NCBI RefSeq assembly: GCF_009389715.1
Contig: NC_052392.1
Coordinates: 39,599,668 to 39,663,667 of the forward strand
Length of the DNA: 64,000 nucleotides
Reading direction: 5' to 3'
Source of the DNA: Phoenix dactylifera
Lineage: Eukaryota; Streptophyta; Magnoliopsida; Arecales; Arecaceae
The notes below the pieces were generated by a model, which was not told the DNA's origin, searched no databases, and was given only the letters and a program-made list of their open reading frames with translations. The stretch's first letter is position 1. Every line of letters begins with the position of its first letter. The translations under genes and the position numbers were made by a program. Below, in pieces: positions 35,001 through 46,400 of this stretch.

Positions 35001-37229
35001 AGGACATCCGCAACCTGTTGAGGGAATGTGTGGCTACCCAGGTCACCCATATATATCACGAGGTGAATGGGGCTGTTGATTGGGTTGCATTGTTTGTTGC
35101 ACAACACTCTGGTGCCTGGAGTTGTAATGGCTATGAAACTTCACCTCTCCCCCTTCGCGACTACCTCTTTTTTGACTTTTTTGGATGTATCCATACTAGG
35201 ACGGCATGATCTATCTAGTTTACCAAAAAAAAAAAAAAAGCTAATAGACTTCTCTACTCATAGGAGGGGCTGACACTGAGCCCACCTGAGTTTATTAGAG
35301 TGTGGACTAGACTTGAACTAGGGCCACTAGTAGCCAATGCCTAGAGAGTAGTGACTTACCAACTTAGTCGCCGGCACGTTCAAATCTCAGAAACTTCTTA
35401 TCTGGGATTCTTTCGCTAAAGATATTTATCAAGCTACATCCATTCGAGGCCTGGACAATGGACTTATTTATTTTGTTATGGTTGTGAAACTTGTTATGGT
35501 GATAAAGACCTGATCTTATTGAATTGGTATTAGACACTACTCAGCAGTGCATAAGGACTCAATTGGGTGATTTGCTGGGTAAGAGTTTATAAAAAGTTAT
35601 ATAGTTAAAGGTGTATTGATCTTTCTTTCAATTTCCAATGCAGCTATGAATTGGATGCAATGAAGAAATTCGTTCTTCACTTGCTTGTCATGTCACACAC
35701 ATTTTCAGTCCCTTCACTGAAAAGGGCTTGTATCAAAGAACTGGAAACGACATTGCTGACCAAGGAGAATGTGGTTGATGTGCTTCAGTTAGCCAGAGAA
35801 TGTGATGCACCACGCCTTTCCTTTTTATGTACTTCTTTGATCATTAAAGAGTTCAAGGCCGTCTCAGTGTCAGAAGGGTGGAAAGTAATGAAGCAAGCAA
35901 ACCCCCATCTCGAGCAGGAGCTTCTCGAGACTCTAGTGGAGGCAGATTCTGTAAGTTCAGTTCTTCTCGTGTTACAACTTGCAAGGTTCTATTACAGGTA
36001 TTTATCTAATGTTTGCTTATTTTTCAGATATTGTTATGCGAAATTTGCAGTGGCACCGATTTTTATTTTCTGTTGCAAACCATAATTATGTTTCCTACTG
36101 GAACATGTGACTAGAAACACCCTTTGTTGATTTGGTACTTACCGCAATGCAGAACTGTAGGCACCCAATCCTTGTAAATTTGCTGCAGAGAACGGTTTGA
36201 AACTTGAGATCTTCTACATAAATTAAACAGTGAGGGTAATATAACATGCTTGTTCAATACATGCGTCCATACTTATTTACTGTTCTGTCTTTTCTGAATA
36301 AACTATCTTTTAATTTTCTGAGTAACTATCTTTTACTTTTTTTCTCCTCTTCTTTCTTCCTTCCTTCCTTTCTTTTTTTTTTTTCTTTTTTTGAAGAAAA
36401 AGAAGCCAATACAATTCAAACCCTCAGACTACCTAAATTGGTCCCTTCCTTTTTGCTCCCGGATATTTAGAACTAATTATATTCTGTGAGAGGTAATGAT
36501 TGATAGGGAAAATCCTAAATTTGCGTATCTGCAGCGACGAACAGATAATAAGAGGCAATAAATTACATCGCCTATCCCTTATACCTTGTTCTAATTTTTA
36601 TTTGTTGTGCATGTAGTCATTGGACCTGATCGACATCAGTCTTGGCACTGATGCAGAAAAAGCAGGAGAGGGCAAAAAAGATGGAAGAAAGAAAGGTGTA
36701 CATGCAGCTGTTTGAAGCAATGGAGGCTCTTTTGCACATATGCAGAGATGGGTGTCGGACCATTGGTCCCCGTGACAAGATGCTCAAAGACAACCAAGCC
36801 GCATGCAACTTCTCAGCTTGCAAGGGGCTGGAGTTGCTGGTCCGCCATTTCTCAGGCTGCAAGACTCGTGTTCCAGGTGGTTGTGCACATTGCAAACGGA
36901 TGTGGCAGCTTCTTGAGCTCCATTCCTGCATGTGTTATGAAACAGACTCTTGCAAGGTCCCCTTGTGCAGGTTTGTCACTCATTAGCTTGCTTTGATGGC
37001 AAATGCAGAATAACAAATTGGCATCAACTAGATGCTTCTTGCTGCGAGTTCAATGCTTTCTGCCTGTGATTATGAAGACTTCACCTTCCACTCTTGCAGT
37101 CATTTCAAGGATAAGATGCGGCACCTAAGCAAGAAGGAAGAACTGAAATGGAAGCTGTTGGTGAGCAAAGTGATGGCAGCGGAAGGCACCATCAGCTCCA
37201 TCTCCGCCCGGAGACCCTTGGTAACATAA
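32022..37229 (+). CDS. BT3: BTB/POZ and TAZ-domain protein (BT3-like), 5 exons
   Basis: BT proteins are plant-specific substrate adaptors for CUL3 ubiquitin ligases that also bind calmodulin and bromodomain proteins; they act in gametophyte development and in nitrate, sugar and stress responses. Exons are 32022-32363, 33364-33494, 35644-35950, 36657-36970 and 37100-37229, all GT-AG with matching phases, giving 407 aa. The N-terminal region has the KPPPLPG stretch seen in BT3 types. The BTB domain runs from about residue 90 ([15 protein letters not shown]) to 200 ([17 protein letters not shown]), followed by a BACK-like helix region. The TAZ zinc finger spans about 275-365, with [18 protein letters not shown] and [18 protein letters not shown]. 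The basic tail (KWKLLVSKV) fits the calmodulin-binding segment. Exon 4 is taken to start at 36657 (after ctgatgcag), because an earlier acceptor would shift the frame of the conserved KKMEERK region. Intron 2 holds a LINE. Confidence 0.93.
34170..35239 (+). mobile_element. Degenerate L1-type LINE 3' half in BT3 intron 2
   Basis: Translation with stops shows a reverse-transcriptase zinc-finger tail ([20 protein letters not shown]), then an RNase H-like domain ([15 protein letters not shown], then [10 protein letters not shown]) and its C-terminus ([20 protein letters not shown]), ending in [12 protein letters not shown] poly(A) tail follows at 35224-35239. Several in-frame stops make it dead. 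It is inserted in sense orientation and truncated at the 5' end. Confidence 0.8.
35268..35392 (-). mobile_element. tRNA-derived SINE-like fragment in BT3 intron 2
   Basis: On the minus strand an A-box-like ggcgactaagttggtaa (35356-35372) and a B-box-like tagttcaagtct (35309-35321) have tRNA-like order and spacing. It lies just after the LINE poly(A). The acceptor stem is not intact, so it is not a tRNA gene. Confidence 0.45.
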
Positions 37230-38530
37230 AACTTTACTGCAAGCAACAGGGGGAGGATCAGAAGTATGTCTACAAGAATAAGTGCTACAAGTACCGTCCA
37301 CTTATCTGTATTAAAATAAGCATTGCATGCACTCATATTAGGTTGCCAAAGCTTGTTGCACTATTGACATGGTGCCGCCATATGTAAAGAAATTATATCA
37401 GAAGTAGCTATACAGTAACTTAAAATTTCAGTGCTAGCTTATTATATGTCATTTTATCCATCTTTTCCCTGGGGTGATCATGCCTGGATTTTGTGGTCTG
37501 GTGATTGTAAAAATAGTGCAGTGGTGGAATTGAACAAAATTTTGTATCACTGTGCATTCTGTGCCTTTTCCTATAATTAATATAAACTCATGTCCTTTGG
37601 ATGTATTGTGGTGTTATTAATTCTACTGGTGAAAAGAACTGGGCATGGATTTTGTTACTTGAGAATTGAGTTGGAAGAACACAGATTAGGTTTATCAAGA
37701 GCATAGTTATGAATCGCCGTCATGCTGGCTTCAAATCGATGGCGGCGTGGCTCGAACCTATAGGTTGTTTTGTCCATCCTTATCGAAGTCTTTCTTGATA
37801 AAAATGTTCATTTTCCTTGGCAAGGCAGCTCCACCACTGGTGAGCAAAAATGAGGTAACGAGATTCTGCTACTCTGCATTTTCAGTTTCTACAATTGGCT
37901 CATATTTATCATCTGGTTTCATATTTTTAGATTTTTAGCATTCAGTCTAAATAAGCAAAAATATTTCGACTGGTGTTTCAGATCAACAAAAATATTTGTG
38001 TGGAAGTTATGGGAGTGGCATGGAACGGCCAGGACCACCGAACTCCCACTTAGGCTTGGTCCCCTGCCACACATTGATTGCTTTGAGAAGAGCGGTCTTC
38101 AACGGGATTATTGCAGATGAGGCGGGCTTATGCCATGGCAAATGATGCAGGTTGGATAGAGGATTTGTTTGATTAGATCCAATTCGTATAGATTCAATAT
38201 ATAAATCAAACCAAGTCTAGCTATTTGTTAGATTGGATCAGCTTCTTTTGAGAGAATGGGAGGAAGAACCGCCACTTGTTCTATTAACTGTCCAAGTCTT
38301 GACTTTTTAGGATGGCAATTTGAACCTTTGGTTGCTAAGAGAGAGATGATAATCGGAGCAAGCCTTAGTGCACAATTGGCTTGGGTCAAATTAAGTTGAC
38401 ATTTTCTTTTTTCCTTCAAATCTGACAAACATAAATGGATTGAAAGACCCGACTTTCATCTTCCTATTTTAGATAAAGTTATATTGTACACTTTATTCAC
38501 CAATATCATCGTGCATCATTCTAGCCAGTG
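37230..38530. other. 3' flank of BT3-like gene and intergenic DNA
   Basis: The presumed 3'UTR runs to roughly 37580. The remainder has no recognisable gene. Confidence 0.45.
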
Positions 38531-38532
38531 CA

Positions 38533-39360
38533 TCTTCTTCCTGTAGGCTTCATTCATCATGCACTTGTTTTGCTGATTAGCCCATAGAAGGAGGTACGGT
38601 GAAAGGCATGGTACACAACCACATAGTATATGATGTAATTTCTCCTATTTTAAGGTTCGATTAGAGTTTGGGATAATTTGATAGTAAAAAATCTTCTAAA
38701 TATTATTAGTTCTCATTAGTTAGACATTGTTAAAATTCTCACGGGCAACCAAAACTCACAATCTATGCATTATTACTAGCTATCTAGAAAATTTCATGAA
38801 CGTATTGTGTGTTTCAGCAGGTCTAGATTTAGGCCCCGTCTATGATTTTCTATGGGTTAGGTTGACTCAAGGCTCATTGGCTTGTTGTCCAAACCAATCC
38901 ATTGGACGCATCTGGTGACCAGCCATGCATGAAAGATCAAAGAACACAAATCACTGCATCTTCTTTCTGTAGGCTTCATTCATCATGCACTTGTTTTGGT
39001 GATTGGCCCACAGAAGGAGATATGGTGAAAGGCATGGTACACAACCACATAGTATATGATGTGATTTCTCCTTTTTTTAGGTTCAATTAGAGTTTGGGAT
39101 AATTTGATGGTAAAAATCCTTCCAAATATTATTAGTTCTCATTAGTTGGACATTGTTAAAATTCTCGTGGGGAACCAAAACTCACTATTTATGCATTATT
39201 ACCAGCTATCTAGAAAACTTCACGAAAGTATTGTGTATTTCAGCAGGCCTAGATTTAGACCCCGTCTATGATTTTGTATGGGTTATGTTGACTCAAGGCT
39301 TTGTCCGAACCAATCCACTGGACGCATCTGATGACCGTCCATGCACAGAAGAAATCCGAA
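38533..39360. repeat. Tandem duplication, about 420-bp unit, two copies
   Basis: Both copies start tgcatcttctt, followed by ctgtaggcttcattcatca, and run through to gacgcatct (38533-38950 and 38957-39360). They differ at scattered sites and by a short gap in the second copy. No TG...CA ends or coding potential were found, so it is a segmental tandem duplication and not an LTR pair. Confidence 0.8.
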
Positions 39361-40467
39361 TCTTAAATCACTCTATGATGCACCGTTCTAATCTCATTTA
39401 TCAGACGAACAAAAAAGGAAAAATTAGGCAACAATAAAGAAGGGAAACGAAGCCAGGTAAGACACCAGCTATTGTTTCTAGTTACTTATAGGAGCATGGA
39501 TCATATTTAATATGAATATCTTAATTATTAATTGTGAACTCGGTGTCATCATTTTGCCTTTCCTCTTTCATCTAATAATTTCCAGCTTTAACAACAGGGG
39601 ATTCGCTCCCTGCTCCTACTCCATTTAGGTCAACGCGTTGCCATTGACACTTGGACGAGGGCATTCTTGGAATTAAACAGAGGCCTTCACACGTTTCCCT
39701 ACCGTGGCTTCTTCGTATTGGATGCAAACATAATCCTAAGGTTAGGATTTTTAAATTGACGAAAATATCCCCACTAGCCGAACGTAATCTAACCCGGCAA
39801 GGGATATTCCTCCGACGTCGACGATGTTATCATCCCACATCGCGGGATTGCGCAGCCCCGAAATTGGACGGTGGCCATTAGATCTCCACGGCTTGAGAGC
39901 AACGTGATGAGAAATGAACGGTTTGGATGCGGGTAAGAGGGAATGGATGGCCGACTCGAAAGTCGAAAATATTTACTTCTTCCCCCCCAAAAATCTCGCC
40001 TTTATTTTTTTTTCTTTCTAATTCTCTCTTTCTCACTCTCTCTTCCCCTCTCCTCTTCCTCTCGAGTTCAATTCTTCCGACCTCGAGCTATACGGATCTC
40101 TCGTTTCATCACTCGAATTTCACCATTCAAGGGTGTATAGGCGGTCCGAAATCGAGATTAGGGTTTCGGGTGGCTGGAATTTCGGTGGGTTCTCCGGCCG
40201 CCGCCGCCGCCGCCGCCGCCTTTTGTGGGGACTTGGTTTTCTGGAGCTGGTGCTTGATTCAGTCAGTGGAGTTGCTGAAAGTCGGCATTTTTGGTAGCCC
40301 ACCGGCGCTGAGTGAGCTGGGGTTTGGCAAGTTTAGATCTTGGGACTTGTTTCAGGGGGAATTTCGGAAGTTAGGGTTTTGAGGGTGGTTGACTTGGGGC
40401 AGGTTTTGGGGGAGGAGGGGTTTGGATGGGCTTCTAGGGTTTGCGGGGGTGTTGAGAAAGGAGTAAG
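39361..40467 (+). promoter_or_regulatory. Promoter and 5' leader of the cohesin gene
   Basis: Upstream DNA includes an isolated USE-like atcccacatcg with an overlapping E2F-like tcgcggga at about 39832-39848. The probable leader is CT-rich (40020-40080) and contains a (GCC)n run at 40199-40222, the triplet microsatellite style common in plant 5'UTRs. The transcription start is not determined. Confidence 0.45.
40199..40222. repeat. (GCC)8 microsatellite in the probable 5'UTR
   Basis: Eight GCC units, about 245 bp upstream of the cohesin start codon. Confidence 0.9.
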
Positions 40468-43400
40468 ATGTTCTACTCTCAGTTTATTTTGGCCAAGAAA
40501 GGGCCACTTGGAACGATATGGATCGCAGCTCACCTGGAGCGGAAGCTGAGGAAGAATCAGGTCGCGGATACTGATATTGGTGTCTCAGTAGGTTGGTATC
40601 CAGTAATTCATCAGCTATTCTAACCTTCTCCTTCTTCGCCTTCTTGTCTGCTGTGTTCGTCGTTTTCTTGCCCTGTTACCCTTTTTGCTCATAGCTAACC
40701 ACCATTTTGATTCATCCTAATCTTCTAATTTAAGCTGAGTATGCTAAAACATCGATTAAATGCATTTCTTTTTAGCATCTGCTTTTAAAATGTCAGTCTT
40801 TGGGAATTGCAAATTTGATGTACCTGCTGCTTAGATGTGTCAAAATTTTAATTTGATCACCATGCTCAGGTGTGTCAAATTTTTAATTTGATCACTACAA
40901 CATTTTTGGTTTTCGGCTATAGACCACATAGAGTTTGGTTCTGGTGAATTCAATGAATTTAACTCCTGGTGTAAAATTTTCTCCACATTTAATATTATGT
41001 AAAATTTTTCTTTTCTGTTTATCCATTATAGGACTGTAGCTGAGCAAAAGTTCGGTTACAATTGCATCCATTGTTATCTGTGTCTGATTTATGAATGCTC
41101 TACCACTTGTAGTTAATTTCAATACACGAGGCTTTCTCCAATCCTCTTTACCCTTCCATCCAAGCCTTTCACTCTAAGGTTCGCCGAACTGGTACCAGAG
41201 GGCATACCAGCTAGTGACCGGTTTAGCACGGTATGGGTTTGTTCCATGCCGTTCTGGGGTGTCTAGACAAAGGGAGAGGGAGAGGGAGGGGGAGGGGGAG
41301 GGGGAGGGAGGAGGGGGAGGGAGAGGGAAAGAGAGGGAGAGGGAGAGGAAGGGAAGAAGAGAGAGGGGGAGGGAGGGGGGGGGAGAGAGAGGCTGAGAGA
41401 GAGAGAGGGTTAGAGATGGCTCGGAAGCCCTAATCGAAATAGGGATCCCTATTTTGATTAGGGATTTTGAGCCCGGAGAGCTCCCTCTTGGCCTCTCCAC
41501 CTCTCCCTCTCCTGCTCCCTCCCTCCTCTCTCTTTTCCTCTTTCTCCTTTTTCCTCTCCCTTTGTTTTGAACCGAAGCTATGAACTGTGCCAATAGTTGA
41601 CTGGTCCGGTTTGGTACACCCCGAATCAGCTGATTTAGCACAGTTCGGTGAACCTTATTTCACTCTTTTTCTCCTCTTCACACAATGATTGATAGAGACT
41701 CTCTTCCTTATAGTGATCATATCAAAATTTTCTGCACATTATCGGAATTCTCTATCAATTTATCCTTGATGTGATTGCCAGTTAGTTCCTTGATAAAATA
41801 TCCAATTCAAAAAGAAATCCAAACAACATATGGCTTCCTTACCCTGACCTATGACCATATTAGACTTAATCAAAACAAAACCTACACAATATAGGACTAC
41901 TATGGAAGCCATTTGACTCACTATAGATAAAAAATTGTGTTCTCAAGTAACAATAATTTTCTAATTTACATAAGAGTGAATTGGTATTAGGGTTTTGTTG
42001 CACCTAATTTCTTGGACAGGATTCATCGCCATACACGTCCTTGGAATGATAATGGTGTTGCTCCGGCAAGATGATTGGAGGAAATTGTGTATGGGTGAGA
42101 TCAAGAACGCAAGCGAACTGAGTTACATAAATGACATGCTGAATAGTACAGCATGCATTGCATAAATGGGAATGTTGGTTTGTGGCAAGACTTTGAGAGT
42201 AGGATGCATTCAAAGAAGCTTTGGAGTTGCACTAGCATAGGCAACAATAAATGAAACCTATTGATATCATGTTGCATGCTGCATAAAAGATAGATATACT
42301 GTTTTACATGTAAGGACAGGGATTTCATGTAATGGTCCATGTATGGGAGAGGACTTGAGATAAGCTGAACAGAAGCTGTAGAAAGGATTTGCAAAACTAT
42401 GCTGATTGTTGATGTATACGTTATAGTCTAGATAATTTTAAAAATCCAGCCACAGATATGTTGGATTATGAAATTGTGCTTAATCTCTGTTATGTGTATG
42501 GCAAGTATTATTAGTCCTATTACAACAAGAATTTGATAAATAAAGGGGTAGGTTGGCATGCTCTGGTTTGATAGCTATGATGAGATTTATGTTGTGATTA
42601 GTTGCATCACCAAGTAAAATATGTCAGGTACGGATAAGACAAAAACTGATAGATTTGAGTCAAGTCAGTTGACCATAAGTAGGCCTGAAATTTGGCAACT
42701 TGCTGTGTCAAAGGAGCCATAACTCTGTTGGTATTATTTTTTCGCACGTGTTCTACTAGTTCTATGTAGAAGAAGGCTCCACAAGGGTAAGGGGTTTAAA
42801 GGTAGACAACTTGTTCATCTACAGTTGCTGGTTACCACTCTTTCTTCCTGCAAATTAATAAATTGCATGTGATGTTGTAACTTTTTTCTTTTTGGGAATT
42901 TTGGAAAACTAAATGACTTTTCTGTGAGTGAATATGACTACAAGATGGATTTTATGGAGGCAGGGGATTGAGAAAGCTGTATAATTTCTATTAAGAGGAC
43001 GCACAACTACAGATACTTTTCACTTGGAAAGATTTAAATTTCAATCTTTTTTATTCTTGTGCACAAGCACTTTTCAGACGATAAAAGTGTTAGATCCAGA
43101 TTTTCCAATGAGGATGTTGTTTTAGTATCAGAGTGATTCTTTAATTATAATGTGCTTGTAGTTTTAAACAGTAATGCATATTTGTTTCCTCATTGATAAA
43201 CTTGTCCAGCTGTTATGGTGAGACACATTATTGCAGTTTGTTAAAGGTTCTAATACATGCCTTTTATGGATATGTTATCTTATATTGACCAACATATTGC
43301 ACTCTTAATGTTCTAATACATGCCTTTTATGAATATGTTATCTTATATTGACTAACGTATTGCACTTTTAATATTTTCCATTTGGGCATGTATGATTTTG

Positions 43401-46400
43401 TGTTGTCACTGTCAAGGTTTTAAATACATGCCCAAATAGGACTCGCCTTTACTGACATATGGTACAGTTCCAGTCAGGCACAGCAGCTGTATCATGTGTC
43501 TAGCGGTATACCGAGCCCTGGTACCATACCAGTACTGTACTGACTCGTATGCCCCGCATGGGCCGGTACTTAAAACCTTGATTATCATTTAGAAGCTTAA
43601 AGTAATTTAGTCCCTCTGTTGTCTTTCCTATCTCATTTTTCTCTAATTTTTTCAATGCAGATTCTATTCTTTTCCCTGAAGTCCCAATTGCACTGCGATT
43701 GTCTAGCCATCTTCTGCTAGGTGTGGTTAGGATATATTCCCGGAAGGTCAATTATCTTTTCCATGACTGCAGCGAGGCTCTGCTCAAGATAAAACAGGCA
43801 TTTCGGTCAACTGCAGTTGATCTCCCCCCTGAAGAATCTACTGCACCCTATCATTCCATTACTCTTCCAGAGACCTTTCATCTGGATGATTTTGAGCTGC
43901 CCGATAGCGCGTATGAGGGGTCAGTTTTGGATTCTTCCTCTCGGTGTTCAATTGTTCATGCAATATATTATATCAATTTCTAATCATGCATTTCTACAGT
44001 AGGCTACATGTATGAACGGGGTTGTGGTGGTTTCATTTTGCTGTAACTGCTGAGATTTATTCCTTAAATGCAGTGACTTTGTCGACCGCCATGTCAGTTC
44101 GAAAGAGCAGATTACACTTCAAGATACTATGAATGGTACAGGATATTCAACATCGCAATTTGGACTGGATGGTCGGTATTCAGTTATAAAGCGTGATGCA
44201 TTTAATACAATTTGGTTACTGATATCTTGTCCATGATAAATTAAGTTGTGTGTGCTGAATTTGTTTGTACAGAAAGATTTGGCGATGGAAATGCTTCACA
44301 GATTGGCTTAGACCTTGATGAGGTAAATGCTAATGCATGTGTGCATCTACACATATATGCACGTGCAGGCCTGTGCATAGTGTTCTTCCTTGTTTTTTGC
44401 CATGTACCATTTGATGGAAATTCTTCATTTAGTTTTTTCCCCATAATAATTCATTTCTGATTGCCGATGAATATATTGTGTCAAGGCTATCGTTATGTCC
44501 ATTTCAATTTGCTAATGATTACAATTGAGGTAACTTCAACTTGTGTTAGCATTGAAGTGAAGTCATGCAATTGATCCTTAAATTTCATAATAGATTTTGA
44601 ATCAAAAGGTCATAAAGGTCTGCAAAATAGACTTTATAGGGTATATCCATGAGCTAGGTCCTTGGTTGGTTGACGTTACCTAAGAATTGGATGATTTGAA
44701 TATATCTTATCTTACTTTCAGTCATTATTGGTTAATGCCAGGCCCGCATAATTGTTTTGGGGATCTATGATGGCCTAGTAAGCCTCATATTGTATGTTTT
44801 TTTCTCCCTTTTGTATGGGCATGTGCATTCGCCTGTGCTAGAAACAAATCACCACCGAAAAAAGAAGAAGAAATCTTTTCTGGAGAGAGACACAAATGAA
44901 GTTCACCTTTTAAGGGAAAAGAGGGTATTATTATTGTTCTGATTTCTTACTTTTTATATTTTTGATTTGACCACTGACAGGACTTATTCTTGGACAAGCA
45001 TCCCTCACCTCAGCATGCATCAACTCCACTGGGCTCAGATAAGTGGTAAACTCTTCTGTTTCATTCTTTGGCTTCCTTTAGTGTTAATAAAAATCTTTCT
45101 TTTCAGTTTTTTTAGTTGATTTGTTCTTTTTCCCTTAGTCTTTCTCTGATGTTCCGGCCTCCTTTATGCCCCTAAGTTTGATGATTATCTGAGAAATAAG
45201 GATTATGCAAATTCTTTTTTCTCTCATAAAAATTCATTTTTATCCCAGCATTTAGTTAATGGTGCTTTATGTTGATATATCATCTATTCTTGGCAACCTC
45301 AAGAAGCCTTTAGGGAGTTACTATTTGAGTCTTCTAGTTGTCTTTGAGGTTCGACGTAGCTTGACTGTTTAATAAATTGCCATAATGGAGATTGCATATT
45401 TATGCATGCTCATCAATGTGGTTTCGTTAAATATTCCGATTTTCCTTGTTATTTGAACTTCAGAATATCAAATTATACTCATTGCACTGTATTAAATGTT
45501 TTTTTACCAGTGTACTATATAAGCTATTCTCGTTGGAATTTTGCCGTGTGTTATTAACGACAACCTTAGGAACATCTGAGTTGTTTGTAACTTTAACATG
45601 TTTCCCCTCAGTGCTATGCATCAGGGTCCGTCCTTGTTTTCTCTTGCTGACATGGAAATTGATGAAGGTGAAAGTGGGTTTAATAAGGATAAGTGTGTTG
45701 AAACTCCAAATGATTTGTCTGAACAGTCTAATAATCCTGACAAGCATATATTTCCAAGAAATGATGGCACTTCACAGTCTCATGGGTACAATATTCAAAC
45801 TCCTGATCTTAATGAAGTATTTTTTCCAAATGATCATATTGAAGGCCCCACTGCAGTACCCAGTCAAATTGATTTTGTTGGCACTGCTGATGAAGCTGCA
45901 TCCACAGAGTTGGTTGAATGTGCTCAGGCTCCATCTACTCCTGGTTTAATGGAAGAGACAATTTCAGCTGCTGCACAGGGAAGTCCTGCTTTGAGTCCAC
46001 AAAGGAAAACTTCACCAGTAACTGGTGAAGAGGCTGTGAAGTCTGATAAACCTAGATCGCAATTGGAATGTCGAGATTCAACAACTGAAAGTGGTCCTAT
46101 ACAAGCAGAAATAATGGACTGCGAGCCGGTTAATGTTGTGCAACTGACCTCTTTGCCTACTTCAAGTGGGTTTGTAGCTGTAGCTGATCAATCTCATTCA
46201 GAATGTGGACATAAGAGTGCAGATAATCTACAAAATGATATTGTTTGTGAAGTGAAAGACATGATGGTTGGCAATCAGATTCATGATGATGGGGATGCCA
46301 TGCTTCCTGAAGTAAATCCCTTGGATGGCCTGGTATCTGTGGCTAATACTGAAGTAACGATCATCACTTCTAAATTATCTACTGAAAGTATACTGGAATC

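Noticed and set aside
36600-36656. Alternative BT3 exon 4 start at the earlier acceptor (about 36617)
   Set aside because: It would read in another frame ([12 protein letters not shown]...) and lose the conserved KKMEERK and TAZ frame; the acceptor at 36656 keeps the phase.
38533-39360. LTR pair of a retrotransposon
   Set aside because: The two copies are almost head to tail with only a few bases between, and have no TG...CA ends, primer site or polypurine tract.
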